From Candidatus Kurthia intestinigallinarum (GTDB lineage: Bacteria > Bacillota > Bacilli > Bacillales_A > Planococcaceae), in the NCBI RefSeq assembly GCF_003991225.1, contig NZ_JTFC01000042.1, forward strand, positions 1 to 64,000: a stretch of DNA of 64,000 nt, written 5' to 3'. A program made the translations under genes and the position numbers. A model generated the notes under the pieces. That model was not told the DNA's origin. It ran no database searches and worked only from the letters and a program-made list of their open reading frames with translations. Shown one piece after another: positions 8,994 through 18,222 of the stretch; the first letter of the stretch is position 1, and each line of letters starts with the position of its first letter.

Positions 8994-9851
8994 ATGGCAA
9001 AAGTGTTAGTAATCGGAGGAACGCGCTTTTTCGGCAAACATTTAGTCGAAAAGCTTGTACAACAAGGTCATGATGTGACAATTGCAACACGCGGACAGCA
9101 TGATAATCCATTTGATGAGCGTGTTCATCATACAATACTAGATCGAACAAATAGTAGTGAGTTACGCGAAGCTTTTGAAGAAACGGTGTATGATATTGTG
9201 TACGACAATATTTGTTATACGCCAAAAGAAGCAATGGAGCTTTGCGCTATTTTAAATGACCATACGACGCGTCTTATTTTCACATCAACGATGTCCGTTT
9301 ATGAAGCGGATGGTGTAGCGAAACGTGAAGAAGATTTTAATGCTATGAATTATATCTATGATTTAATTCCTTCACAGCAGCATAGTTATGCGGAAGGTAA
9401 ACGTCAGGCAGAGGCCGTATTTGAAGATTACGCTAATTTCCCAGTTGTCGCTGTCCGATTTCCAATTGTCATGGGCGATGATGATTATACAAGTCGTTTA
9501 AGTTATTACGTAGAGCATATTGAGCAGGGTGAAGCGATAGAATTTGTTAATCTTGATGCTGAAATGTCATTTATTTTGGCAGACGAGGCTGCAGAATTTC
9601 TTTACTGGGCAGGTTTTGCTAATATTGAAGGCCCCTATAATGCTACAGCAAATGGTAAAATTTCAATGCGTACATTAATACAAACTATTGAACAAGTAGT
9701 TGGCAAAAAAGCAATCATTGTTGAGGGGGCTTCTCCTTATAGCATTCCAGCATCTTGGTATATGACAAATGCTAAAGCGACAGAAGCAGGTTTTACGTTT
9801 ACACAATTAACAGATTGGTTAAAGCCATTAATCGAAAAAATTGCTAAATAA
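8994..9851 (+). CDS. NAD(P)-dependent epimerase/dehydratase, extended SDR fold
   Basis: The product is 285 residues. GGTRFFGKHLVEKL near the N-terminus is the glycine-rich nucleotide loop of extended short-chain dehydrogenases. Tyr-Lys spacing (YAEGKRQAE) with an upstream TSTMSVYE Ser/Thr gives the catalytic triad, and RFPIVMGDDD follows. Such proteins act on nucleotide sugars or serve as RNA-binding relatives (CSP41-like); the substrate is unknown. ATG 8994 is preferred over 8991 by its spacing from AGGGGGA (8980-8986), but either is possible. Confidence 0.8.
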   Translation: MAKVLVIGGTRFFGKHLVEKLVQQGHDVTIATRGQHDNPFDERVHHTILDRTNSSELREAFEETVYDIVYDNICYTPKEAMELCAILNDHTTRLIFTSTMSVYEADGVAKREEDFNAMNYIYDLIPSQQHSYAEGKRQAEAVFEDYANFPVVAVRFPIVMGDDDYTSRLSYYVEHIEQGEAIEFVNLDAEMSFILADEAAEFLYWAGFANIEGPYNATANGKISMRTLIQTIEQVVGKKAIIVEGASPYSIPASWYMTNAKATEAGFTFTQLTDWLKPLIEKIAK

Positions 9852-9852
9852 T

Positions 9853-9994
9853 AAAAAGAGACTGGGACATACGTGTAAAAACAACCGTTCCTATGAGCAA
9901 AAGAAAAACCGGAGCCGCGCCACAGCGCGGTTCCGGTTTTTCGTTGTGAACACTAAAAAAGGAAAATGACGTATTTTGCCCCAGTGTCTTTTTT
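9853..9994. repeat. Nested-hairpin intergenic element, copy A (full)
   Basis: An outer inverted repeat (9853-9869 with about 9975-9994, two mismatches) encloses a perfect 17-bp inner stem (9904-9920 with 9925-9941, one G:U) of GC core and A5/T5 ends. Two linkers of about 33-35 nt separate the stems. The same linkers and stems recur at 46317-46456 (inverted) and 35709-35797 (partial). It sits between convergent genes and can terminate transcription both ways, but the conserved linkers show it is a dispersed repeat family. Confidence 0.8.
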
Positions 9995-10313
9995 AAGCAT
10001 TTATTTTAGCTGCATAATATTTCTCGCCAGCTTGTTTAATATATTTATCGAAAATGAAATTTCCAAAGGGAATAAAGGCAACTACTCCTGCAATTAGGCT
10101 ATAAATAATATGCCAGCGAATACGTAATTGTACAATAGCAATTGCAATAACATAGGTTACAAAAATCGCGCCGTGAAGACTACCTACAATTGTTACAACA
10201 ATCGGTAATCCAGCAAAATATTTTAATGGCATCGCAATGAGCAATAGTACAAGAAGCGAAATACCATCTGCAATCCCCATTACACGTAGAAATCGGATTT
10301 CTTTTGGTTCCAA
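9993..10313 (-). CDS. DUF3817 (YdzA-like) membrane protein
   Basis: The product is 106 residues with three hydrophobic segments and the RVMGIADGISLLVLL start and GSLHGAIFVTYV segment I associate with DUF3817 proteins. The start is TTG at 10313, preceded by AGAGGGG at 8 bases. The stop lies in the T-run of the nested-hairpin element. Function is unknown; family members are small integral membrane proteins of Bacillales and Actinobacteria. Confidence 0.75.
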   Translation of the reverse strand: MEPKEIRFLRVMGIADGISLLVLLLIAMPLKYFAGLPIVVTIVGSLHGAIFVTYVIAIAIVQLRIRWHIIYSLIAGVVAFIPFGNFIFDKYIKQAGEKYYAAKINA

Positions 10314-10539
10314 GGAATAAACCCCTCTCTATTAAAAAACTAAATTTATTATAAAACCGTTATATGAACGGAATATGAACGCCATTGGAATTTACGTCAA
10401 AAGTCATATTATCATCAAAAAAATTCTATAAAATGGATGAAATGCAAGGAAAAACTTAAAACATATATCATCTTCCTGTTATTTTCTTTACAATAGGAAA
10501 AGGAGTGAAAACTACCAATATAATTATAGGGGGATTTAC

Positions 10540-13026
10540 ATGAAAAAAAGTAGTCTATGGTTAGCTATTTTAGTACTAATCATTAGTGTGCTTTTGCCAA
10601 CTGTGCGGGTTGCAAATGCAAGTGCCGTAACTGATGCAGATTTAGCAAATGCTATTAAGCTAGGCGATAATACCACAATTGATGAAACATTTAACGAAGC
10701 CGGAGTTAAATGGTTTAAATATAAACCAACGGCAAGTGATATTAAAAAGCATTCACACGTAAAATTAACACTGAAAAGTGATTATATTTTAAATGTCACA
10801 ATGTTTTCAAGTGCTGAGAAAGCACAAAATAATGAGGCATATGAACAATATGTAGCTGGAACTGTCGAAAACGGTAAAGCAATTATCAAATTTCCATATG
10901 CTTGGGATGAAACGTATTATATTAAAGTAGAGTACAGTGGCTTTATGGATGACGGATCGATGGCCGGTGAACCGGCAACAGAAGATGGTGTGACGGATGA
11001 AGAAATGCAAGTGCCGACAGTAGCATATACACTAACTGCACAACCTGTTACATTAGCGCCGGCAACCGAGTTATCAAGTGGCAATGCTTGCCCAGTAGAG
11101 CTTGGCGTTGACGGGAAAAAAGATGCGAAAACGATGCTATCAGATATTCGCGTTTTCCGTGATGGTATTTTATCAAAAACAGCAGATGGTCGCGAACTAT
11201 CAGCATTGTATTATAAAGCAGCGCCATTTTTAGCTGCAAAATTACTAACAGATAGCAGCTTAAAACAAACGGTATACAAACATTTAGTAACGATTCAACC
11301 GCTTGTGAAAGATATGAATAAAAACGGGGCAGCAAGTACGCGCGTGATTACGAAATCAGAGGCACAAGCGATTCAAGCATTATTTGATATCACATTTAAT
11401 AATGTTCCAGCAACATTACAACAAAAAATGACAACGGCAGCGAAGAAGGTTGGCTTAACAGATGGTTTAGCTGGTGAAGATTTAGCCGATGTTGTGAAGC
11501 AAGCAACAGGCGAATTAACGAAAAAATCGTCAAAAAATAAATTTATTGTAAAATTGAAAGATGGCTATTCATTTACTAAATTTAAACAGCAAGCAACGGG
11601 TAAAACGACAGCTTCTACATTAGCTGTAAAAAATGATGAAATTTTAGAAGATACGTACGTAATCGAACTAGAGCCTCAGGATACGTCAATGTCGATGAAG
11701 GCACAGCAAGCAACGACAGCGAAAACAGCCACACAAATTGAGAAGATGGCGGCTGTTGAATATGTAGAGCCGGTTACAACCTATCATGCACTTGCAGCAG
11801 ATATTCAATATCCATATCAATGGTCACTTCAAAACACAGGTTCTGAAGGAATTACTGGAGCAGATGTAAGCAATGTAAGATTACAAAAATTAGTCAATGC
11901 AACAGCTTTAAAAACGACAACAATTGCGGTTGTAGATACGGGTGTTGATAATACATTAGCGGATTTAAAAAATGTTGTGTTAATGAATAAAGGACGTAAC
12001 TATGTTGATCGCCAGCAAACAGCGCTTGACGATAATGGTCATGGTACACATGTATCGGGTATTATTGCTGCGCAAGCAACAAATGGTTACTCAATGCGTG
12101 GTATTAACCAACATACAAAAATCCTACCTGTAAAAGTGTTAGATGAATCAGGTAGTGGCTCACTTGAAAGTGTTGCGTTAGGTATTAAATATGCGGTTGA
12201 CCAAGGTGCTAAAGTAATCAACCTAAGCTTAGGTGGTTCTTACAGCCGTACCATTGAAGCAGCACTAAAATATGCACATGCTAAAAATGTGGCAATTATT
12301 GTTGCGAGCGGGAATGACGGTGCAGAAGGTATCTCATATCCAGGGTCATCACGTTATGTAATTTCAGTGGGTGCTACAAGCCCGCTTGATGTCGTATCCG
12401 ATTATTCAAATTATAGTCATAAATTAGATTTAGTAGCACCTGGCTCGAATATTCCAAGTCTTGTACCAAATGGTAATGTCACATATATGAGTGGGACATC
12501 GATGGCCACACCACATGTAGCAGCGGTTGTTGGACTATTAAAAAGTACTAATCCTTCTATGAAGATTGGTCAAATTCGTACGGTATTACATGAATCATCG
12601 AAAAATGTTGCCTTCGAAGAAAGAGACAATGATGGTACATCAAGTGATGATGATATTTTAAACCTTATTGGCGGCTCGGAGGATTATGATGATTATGAAG
12701 AAGAAGCTACTTATAAGTTAGCAGTAGGAAAAGACTTAGTGTCTGGTTATGGGCGTCTTAATGGATTCAATGCATTAAGTACAGCGGTATTAAAGACAGA
12801 CATTGCGAAAACAACTAAACCAACTGTTTTATCAGGTAAAGCTTTAGCTGGGTCAAAAATTGTTGTCAAAAAAGGTAGCAAAGTGTTAGCAACGAAGAAA
12901 GTTCCTTCAAATGGTAAATTCAATATCAAATTAGCAAAACAAAAAAATAAACAAAAGTTAACGGTTGTGGTTACAAATAAAGCAACAACTGCTAAAGCAG
13001 TATTAGCTGTTTATGTGAAAAAATAA
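10540..13026 (+). CDS. Secreted subtilisin-like serine protease (S8)
   Basis: This 828-residue preproprotein starts with a signal peptide cut near NASA/VTD (about 28). Residues 30-180 form a PPC-like beta region; about 334-420 is an I9-like propeptide (KFIVKLKDGYSFTKF). The catalytic domain carries Asp466 (VVDTGVD), His501 (NGHGTHVSG) and Ser654 (GTSMATPHVA). The C-terminal about 70 residues resemble a bacterial Ig-like repeat rich in Lys. It should be exported and mature outside the cell. AGGGGG precedes the ATG; the gene is monocistronic and closed by the terminator at 13032. Confidence 0.93.
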   Translation: MKKSSLWLAILVLIISVLLPTVRVANASAVTDADLANAIKLGDNTTIDETFNEAGVKWFKYKPTASDIKKHSHVKLTLKSDYILNVTMFSSAEKAQNNEAYEQYVAGTVENGKAIIKFPYAWDETYYIKVEYSGFMDDGSMAGEPATEDGVTDEEMQVPTVAYTLTAQPVTLAPATELSSGNACPVELGVDGKKDAKTMLSDIRVFRDGILSKTADGRELSALYYKAAPFLAAKLLTDSSLKQTVYKHLVTIQPLVKDMNKNGAASTRVITKSEAQAIQALFDITFNNVPATLQQKMTTAAKKVGLTDGLAGEDLADVVKQATGELTKKSSKNKFIVKLKDGYSFTKFKQQATGKTTASTLAVKNDEILEDTYVIELEPQDTSMSMKAQQATTAKTATQIEKMAAVEYVEPVTTYHALAADIQYPYQWSLQNTGSEGITGADVSNVRLQKLVNATALKTTTIAVVDTGVDNTLADLKNVVLMNKGRNYVDRQQTALDDNGHGTHVSGIIAAQATNGYSMRGINQHTKILPVKVLDESGSGSLESVALGIKYAVDQGAKVINLSLGGSYSRTIEAALKYAHAKNVAIIVASGNDGAEGISYPGSSRYVISVGATSPLDVVSDYSNYSHKLDLVAPGSNIPSLVPNGNVTYMSGTSMATPHVAAVVGLLKSTNPSMKIGQIRTVLHESSKNVAFEERDNDGTSSDDDILNLIGGSEDYDDYEEEATYKLAVGKDLVSGYGRLNGFNALSTAVLKTDIAKTTKPTVLSGKALAGSKIVVKKGSKVLATKKVPSNGKFNIKLAKQKNKQKLTVVVTNKATTAKAVLAVYVKK

Positions 13027-13031
13027 TAACG

Positions 13032-13071
13032 AAAAGCGATCATTCTCTTCTTAGAGAATGGTCGCTTTTTT
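13032..13071 (+). terminator. Terminator of the subtilase gene
   Basis: A 16-bp stem (AAAAGCGATCATTCTC with GAGAATGGTCGCTTTT, one G:U) closes on a 6-nt loop and ends in six T. Confidence 0.9.
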
Positions 13072-13129
13072 AATAGGTTCAAATGTAATAATTTGTTATA
13101 ATAGCGTAAATTGTACAGAGGTGAATGAG

Positions 13130-13423
13130 ATGACGTATCGAGAAATTCAGTTATTTAGTGTTCAAAAAATTTTAGATGAGCAAGCATCAAAGGCAGAAGT
13201 TTTTTTAGAATTGAAGGACCAGGGTGAGGAAATAAGTTATCGCCAAATTGAGCGTCTATTAGAAAGTGAGGGTATTGTTCTTCACGAAAAATCATCGCGC
13301 TGGATTCGCTGTAAACCTTATTATTCTGTTGAGTCAATTATTGAAGATACGGAGTCACTTGCGGCAGAACGGGATATGACGTTAGAGGAATATCTTGAAA
13401 AAGTGTTACAACATCGGAGGTAG
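13130..13423 (+). CDS. Small hypothetical protein with a charged, helical sequence
   Basis: The product is 97 residues. ATG 13130 is preceded by AGAGGTG and a TATAAT at 13096-13101, so the longer upstream frame is not needed. The sequence is acidic and looks helical, with IQLFSVQKILDEQ and SYRQIERLLESEG segments reminiscent of a winged-helix DNA-binding unit, but no family is certain. It ends 2 bp before the GrpB-family gene, so the two are co-transcribed. Confidence 0.6.
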   Translation: MTYREIQLFSVQKILDEQASKAEVFLELKDQGEEISYRQIERLLESEGIVLHEKSSRWIRCKPYYSVESIIEDTESLAAERDMTLEEYLEKVLQHRR

Positions 13424-13425
13424 CA

Positions 13426-13950
13426 ATGAGGAAAATTAATGTCGTACCCTATGATGAGCAGTGGCCGGTGTTATTTGAGTTAGAAAGTAAAAAAATAAAA
13501 AGCATTGTTTATGAAACGTACGTGAACATTTTGCATATTGGCAGTACATCTGTACCGAAGCTAAGTGCGAAGCCGGTTATTGATATGCTATTAATTGTTG
13601 AGGATTTAGAGAAACTTAATCAACTAGATGATGATTTTAAGCAATTAGGATATGAGGCACTTGGTGAATATGGCATTATAGGTCGTCGCTTCTATCGAAA
13701 GGGCGGCGATATGCGTACGCATCATATCCATGCGTTTCATTATTCAAATATTGTTGAAATCGAGCGGCATATTGCTTTTCGTGATTATTTACGTAGACAT
13801 CCTGAGCAGAGCCAGCTGTATGAGGCGTTGAAAAGTCAATTGGCTGCACGTTTTCCTTATGATAATAACGCCTATTGTGATGGAAAAAATGATTTTATTA
13901 AACAATTAGAGCAACAAGCACTTAAATGGATGATGGCACAGAAAACATGA
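13426..13950 (+). CDS. GrpB family protein (UPF0157, nucleotidyltransferase fold)
   Basis: This 174-residue protein has the family hallmarks: NVVPYDEQWP at the start, HIGSTSVPKLSAKPVID in the middle (nucleotidyltransferase-like G-S turn and Asp), then RTHHIHAFHY and a FRDYLRRHPE helix. GrpB proteins are often annotated as dephospho-CoA kinase related or as adaptors; their chemistry is not established. It follows the small gene at 13130 by 2 bp. Confidence 0.85.
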   Translation: MRKINVVPYDEQWPVLFELESKKIKSIVYETYVNILHIGSTSVPKLSAKPVIDMLLIVEDLEKLNQLDDDFKQLGYEALGEYGIIGRRFYRKGGDMRTHHIHAFHYSNIVEIERHIAFRDYLRRHPEQSQLYEALKSQLAARFPYDNNAYCDGKNDFIKQLEQQALKWMMAQKT

Positions 13951-13975
13951 AAAACCCCTCTTAGGTAGAGGGGGG
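13950..13975 (-). terminator. Terminator for the NlpC/P60 gene
   Basis: A 7-bp stem CCCCTCT/AGAGGGG (13955-13961 and 13967-13973) is followed by five T on the minus strand. Confidence 0.65.
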
Positions 13976-14009
13976 TCTATACAGTGTTTAGAATAGGTGA
14001 TTGCTAAGA

Positions 14010-14774
14010 TTACATGCGTTTGTAGCCGACGAAGTGATCGCCCCAGTATGCGCCGTGAATATCATCCACTTGTACGCCGCCTGAAGCAGCACTTACCATT
14101 TGACCGTTACCTACATAGATACCTACGTGAGAAATGCCGGCTTTATACGTGTCTTTAAAGAATACTAAATCGCCAACTTGAGGTGTTGACACAGATGTAC
14201 CCATGCTATAGTAGCCAGCTGAAGTAGCATAGCCGATATTTGCGCCAGCTTGTTGTGCTGCATAGTAAACTAAACCAGAACAGTCAAAGCCACCTGGAGC
14301 TTTACCAGCCCATTTATAAGGTGTGCCAACTTGTGCTAATGCTACTTTTGCTGCACCTGCCATACCTGTTGCAGAAGCTTGTGTAGTTGTAGAAGCTTGT
14401 GTTGAACGTTTATATTGTGGTGTTGAAGCTGTGCTATTTGATGTTTTTGTCACAGCTTGTGTTGATGCTTTTACAGTACCTTTTACTTTTAATGTTTGAC
14501 CTGTATAAATCGTTGTAGAAGATAAGCCATTTAATGCCATAATATTTTTGTAAGATGTGCCAAATTTAGAGGCAATTGCACCTAGAGTATCACCTTGTTT
14601 TACAGTGTATGTATTTGAAGATGAAGTTGTTGTTTTATATGAAGTTGTTTTATACGTTGTTTTTGGGGCAGCACCACCGTCATTTGCCATAGCTGATGCA
14701 TTAAAACCACCTGTTGCTGAGAATAACATACCCGTTAATGCTAATGAAGAAAAGATTTTTGCTTTTGTATTCAT
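14010..14774 (-). CDS. Secreted LysM - NlpC/P60 peptidoglycan hydrolase
   Basis: The product is 254 residues: signal peptide (1-29), a Thr/Ser/Lys linker, one LysM domain (about 55-97, YTVKQGDTLGAIASKFGTS), a second linker, and an NlpC/P60 domain (about 139-254). Cys165 (FDCSG) is the nucleophile and His216 (SHVGIYVG) the base. Where most relatives have a third His/Asn (MIHA, MINA) this protein has Ser228 (MVSA). The family cuts gamma-D-Glu-diamino acid bonds in stem peptides. It acts in the cell wall, anchored by LysM, and is monocistronic. Confidence 0.92.
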   Translation of the reverse strand: MNTKAKIFSSLALTGMLFSATGGFNASAMANDGGAAPKTTYKTTSYKTTTSSSNTYTVKQGDTLGAIASKFGTSYKNIMALNGLSSTTIYTGQTLKVKGTVKASTQAVTKTSNSTASTPQYKRSTQASTTTQASATGMAGAAKVALAQVGTPYKWAGKAPGGFDCSGLVYYAAQQAGANIGYATSAGYYSMGTSVSTPQVGDLVFFKDTYKAGISHVGIYVGNGQMVSAASGGVQVDDIHGAYWGDHFVGYKRM

Positions 14775-15027
14775 GAATCAATGAACTCCTTTTTCGTACT
14801 TGTTTTTTGTTACAAACACATCATATATCGAATTCATAACAATACTATTATGTGAATATGTTAAAAATATGACAAAAAGCTATCATTTTAATCTGACTGT
14901 TAAAATTGACATATCGTCATCGTTTTGTAATGAAAATGCGACTGTTTTGTTATTGTATGAAACTATTTGGATATGTTATGTGTTTTGTTAGAAAAATAGT
15001 TTTAGCATCATAAGAAAAAGAATTGCA
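14775..15027 (-). other. AT-rich leader / promoter region of the NlpC/P60 gene
   Basis: About 250 bp upstream of the LysM-P60 gene hold no convincing gene. I looked for the conserved core of the c-di-AMP (ydaO) riboswitch that often precedes wall hydrolases and do not see it. A 63-codon open frame at 14800-14991 on the plus strand has no ribosome site and looks random. Confidence 0.4.
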
Positions 15028-15079
15028 TAAAAAAAGGTTCTCTTCAAAGACGTGAGATCTTTAGAAGAGAACCTTTTTA
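15028..15079. terminator. Strong hairpin terminator of the aldehyde dehydrogenase gene
   Basis: Outer arms AAAAAGGTTCTCTTC and GAAGAGAACCTTTTT (15031-15045 and 15064-15078) pair perfectly, and the loop has its own AAAGA/TCTTT stem. It can work on both strands. Confidence 0.85.
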
Positions 15080-15089
15080 TACGTAGTAA

Positions 15090-16535
15090 TTAGTCATGAA
15101 TACAAACAGATTTAGCATAAACATACTCATGAATACCTTCTGTACCATTTTCGCGACCAAAGCCAGAATGTTTTACGCCGCCAAATGGTGTTTCAGCTTG
15201 TGAAATCGCCATTGTATTAACACCGACCATTCCGTATTCAAGTGCACTTGAAAAGCGTGAAATACGTGCGATATTTTTTGAGAAAAAGTAAGAAGCTAAA
15301 CCAAATTCAGAATCATTTGCTGCTTCTGCTACTTCATCATCTGTTTCAAATTCGATTAATGGAATGACTGGACCAAATGTTTCTACATAGTAGATATCCA
15401 TATCTTTTGTAATACCATCAATGACAGTAGGTTCAATAAATGGACCATTTGCAAATTTTTCATCTTCAGGACGTTTACCACCATGTAAAATCGTCGCGCC
15501 TTTATCAGTCGCATCTTTTAACTGTGCTTCTACATGTTCGCGTGCTTCTTCATTAATTAATGGACCCACTGTTTTATCTTCGATGCCTAAGCCAACTTCA
15601 ACCGTTTTCATAGCTTCTAATAATTTTTCAGTAAATTCTTTTTTCACGGATTTTTGAACGTAAATACGGTTTGGTGAGACACATACTTGACCATTATTAC
15701 GGAATTTCGCTGTCACAAGGCTTGTTGCAGCTTGATCTAAATCTGCATCATCAAAGACGATAAATGGTGCATGTCCACCAAGTTCCATAGATACTTTTTT
15801 CAATGTACTAGCAGACTGTTCATTTAATAATTGGCCAACTTCTGTTGAACCTGTGAACGTAATTTTCTTCACTGTGTCATTCGTTGTTAATTCTTTACCG
15901 ATATCACTTGATTTACCCATCACAACGTTTGCAACACCTTTTGGTAATCCTGCTTCAACGAATAATTCAGCAAGAGCAAGTGCAGAAAATGGTGTCGCGC
16001 TCGCAGGTTTAATAACAACCGTACAACCAGCTGCCAGTGCAGGAGCAATTTTACGTGCAATCATGTTTGAAGGGAAGTTCCATGGCGTAATTGCGCCAAC
16101 AACGCCAAGCGGTTGATAAACGGTTAAGAAATGATGTTCACTTGGAGCGGGAATCGCACGACCATATAAGCGACGAGCTTCTTCTGCGTTCCAATGGAAA
16201 GAATCTGCAGAGGTTTGAACTTCTACTTTTGATTGAGAGAGTGGTTTTCCTTGTTCCAGTGTCATGATAAGCGCAAGGCGATCGAGGTTTTCTTCTATTA
16301 AAGAGCCAATTTTGTGTAAAATACGCGCGCGCTCTTTAGGATCCGTTGCAGCCCAGCCAGCAAAAGCTCCCTCTGCATAGGCAATAGCCTCAGCTGTCTC
16401 TTTTGTGCCACCTTGTGCAATATCAGCAATTTTTTCACCTGTAGATGGATTGTACACAGCAACAGCATCTTCGCTACCATCCACCCATTCGCCATTGATA
16501 AATAGTTGATTGTTTACTTCTGGAAATTTCATCAT
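15090..16535 (-). CDS. gabD: Succinate-semialdehyde dehydrogenase-type aldehyde dehydrogenase
   Basis: The 481-residue enzyme has PWNFPSNMIARKIAPALAAG, the FTGSTEVG nucleotide turn, catalytic Glu in MELGGHAPFIVF, catalytic Cys in NNGQVCVSPNR, and the ETFGPVIPLI and TPFGGVKHSGFGRENG motifs. The last motif and ELGGHAPFIVFDDADLD pattern are typical of GabD-type enzymes, which oxidise succinate semialdehyde to succinate with NAD(P). No gabT lies beside it, so the physiological aldehyde is inferred. AAGGAGGAG precedes the tandem ATG start. Confidence 0.85.
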   Translation of the reverse strand: MMKFPEVNNQLFINGEWVDGSEDAVAVYNPSTGEKIADIAQGGTKETAEAIAYAEGAFAGWAATDPKERARILHKIGSLIEENLDRLALIMTLEQGKPLSQSKVEVQTSADSFHWNAEEARRLYGRAIPAPSEHHFLTVYQPLGVVGAITPWNFPSNMIARKIAPALAAGCTVVIKPASATPFSALALAELFVEAGLPKGVANVVMGKSSDIGKELTTNDTVKKITFTGSTEVGQLLNEQSASTLKKVSMELGGHAPFIVFDDADLDQAATSLVTAKFRNNGQVCVSPNRIYVQKSVKKEFTEKLLEAMKTVEVGLGIEDKTVGPLINEEAREHVEAQLKDATDKGATILHGGKRPEDEKFANGPFIEPTVIDGITKDMDIYYVETFGPVIPLIEFETDDEVAEAANDSEFGLASYFFSKNIARISRFSSALEYGMVGVNTMAISQAETPFGGVKHSGFGRENGTEGIHEYVYAKSVCIHD

Positions 16536-16625
16536 TTCTCCTCCTTAAAAACATTTTATATTATAGGTCTACCACAAAATGGATGAAATAACCACTCTAA
16601 TGCTTTTTAAAATATATTTATATAA

Positions 16626-16662
16626 TAAAAAGCCTTTCCTATAATGGAAAAGGCTTTTTATT
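16626..16662 (-). terminator. Terminator of the GlsB/YeaQ gene
   Basis: AAAAAGCCTTTCC and GGAAAAGGCTTTTT pair with one bulge around a short loop, with A/T tails on both sides. Confidence 0.75.
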
Positions 16663-16670
16663 ATGAGCGA

Positions 16671-16928
16671 TTATTTTTTACCGCCAATAGCTTTCATAAT
16701 AAAGCTTACAATTAAAATTAGTACAATTGTTCCTAATAAAGTTGGTAAAATGTAGAAGTCGCTAACTTTAGGACCCCAGTCACCAAGAATTAGGCTACCT
16801 AGCCAAGCACCAATAATACCAGCAATGATATTACCAATAACGCCGCCAGGAATGTCTTTACCAAGAATAAGTCCTGCTAACCATCCTAGAATACCACCAA
16901 TAATAATGAACCAGATAAATGAAAACAT
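16671..16928 (-). CDS. GlsB/YeaQ/YmgE-family stress-response membrane protein
   Basis: The product is 85 residues with three hydrophobic segments and the family pattern IGGILGWLAGLIL, GGVIGNIIAGIIGAWLG and a Lys-rich end. These proteins are transglycosylase-associated or stress-induced in other bacteria, with no proven biochemical role. AAGGAGG precedes ATG 16928. It stands alone between the aldehyde dehydrogenase and the peptidase gene. Confidence 0.88.
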   Translation of the reverse strand: MFSFIWFIIIGGILGWLAGLILGKDIPGGVIGNIIAGIIGAWLGSLILGDWGPKVSDFYILPTLLGTIVLILIVSFIMKAIGGKK

Positions 16929-17103
16929 GGTAAAACCTCCTTTTTGCTGTTATGTAATATATATTCCCAGTGAAATAATAAATAAACGTTTTTTTTTAAA
17001 TTTCTTCGTTCATCGAATTATATTACTATTATAAATAAGTATATATTTGTAAACGAATCGACGTTGATACTATAATAAAAGAAATAAGTGAGGAGGGATT
17101 TCG

Positions 17104-17949
17104 ATGGCAGAAAAGCAATGGATGCCTATCGCTGCCGCACTTGGGTTAGCAGCGGTATCGTACCAATTTAAAACGGGACAGAAAAAAGCATTGTATACAA
17201 AAGAAGAAACCAAATTAAAAAGTGTTCCTTATGAAGGAACTACGTTGGCCAATATACCAGCTTATACACTCCTACAAGCAACAAATTATGAAGGTGCTCA
17301 TTATTATGTAACCTATGGTAATTTTGTTGGGTGGGTAGCAAAAGTGGATGTTGCAGATGCTCCGAAGGGATATCAATATACAGCGCTAAATGTTCCATAT
17401 ATTAGTCAGTATCGGCCACTTGATGCGCCATTTGGTTGTGAAGGGACATCTCTATTAATGGCCTTACGTTATAAAGGCTACAATGATGATGTCTCCCTAA
17501 AAACAATTCTTGATAATATGCCAAAAGCAGATCGTAATCCAAATAAAGGCTTTGTTGGGTCACCTTATTATGCAATGGAGGGTTATTTCCAAACGATTTT
17601 CCCAAAACCACTTACATCCTATGCACGTGAAGCCTATAGTAAAATGATTGTTGATATTTCAGGTGCTTCGCCAAAACAATTACAACAAGAATTAGCTCAT
17701 GGAAATCCTGTAGTGGTATGGGTGACGTTTCGTTTTGAACCTCCGCGCGAAGGGGAATGGGATATTGGTAAAAAACATTCTGCAACATTTGTAAGTAATC
17801 TACATGTCATGCTTTTAACAGGCTATAATAGTGTCACACAAAAATATCGTGTTCATGATCCAGCAGATGAAAAAGAGATTTATTGGGTACCAAAAGAGCA
17901 ATTTGAAGCAGCTTATTTAGCAAGAAAGCAAGCTGTTGTGGTTCGATAA
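17104..17949 (+). CDS. C39-like cysteine peptidase with an SH3-like N-terminal region
   Basis: This 281-residue protein has a short N-terminal hydrophobic stretch (7-20), an SH3-like segment (about 45-85, YVTYGNFVGWV) and a papain-like C39 domain: Cys112 (PFGCEGTSLLMAL), His234 (NLHVMLLTGYN) and Asp252 (VHDPAD). The group (peptidase C39_2/YvpB-like) is found at Bacillus cell surfaces; the substrate is unknown. GAGGAGGG lies before ATG 17104. A hairpin terminator at 17962 closes the gene. Confidence 0.82.
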   Translation: MAEKQWMPIAAALGLAAVSYQFKTGQKKALYTKEETKLKSVPYEGTTLANIPAYTLLQATNYEGAHYYVTYGNFVGWVAKVDVADAPKGYQYTALNVPYISQYRPLDAPFGCEGTSLLMALRYKGYNDDVSLKTILDNMPKADRNPNKGFVGSPYYAMEGYFQTIFPKPLTSYAREAYSKMIVDISGASPKQLQQELAHGNPVVVWVTFRFEPPREGEWDIGKKHSATFVSNLHVMLLTGYNSVTQKYRVHDPADEKEIYWVPKEQFEAAYLARKQAVVVR

Positions 17950-17961
17950 TAGAGGTAAAAG

Positions 17962-17997
17962 AAAGAGGTATTGTTTACTAAAAAATGCCTCTTTTTC
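17962..17997 (+). terminator. Probable terminator of the C39 peptidase gene
   Basis: AAAGAGGTATT and AATGCCTCTTT arms with one G:U pair are followed by T5. The remaining DNA to 18222 shows no gene. Confidence 0.65.
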
Positions 17998-18222
17998 TTA
18001 TGCAGATTTTCTAATAGACAATGAGTGTTATCATCTATTTGTATAAAAGTAGCAATAACTATCAGATAGAATAAGCATGTATTAAAAAACATTCATTTTC
18101 TCGCCCTAAATGACCTAAAAAAAGGTACAATAGAACAAAGACTTAAAAAGTTGGCATATTAGTTACATGTCATTATTTGCAAGTGTTCCCACCTAATAAG
18201 TTACAGAAAGTGAGGGACTTTT

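Noticed and set aside
14800-14991. 63-codon plus-strand frame upstream of the P60 gene
   Set aside because: No ribosome site, hydrophobic random look, and it lies in the promoter region of the minus-strand gene.
14775-15027. c-di-AMP (ydaO) riboswitch before the wall hydrolase
   Set aside because: The conserved core bases and GC stems are not visible; the region is AT-rich without a stable fold.
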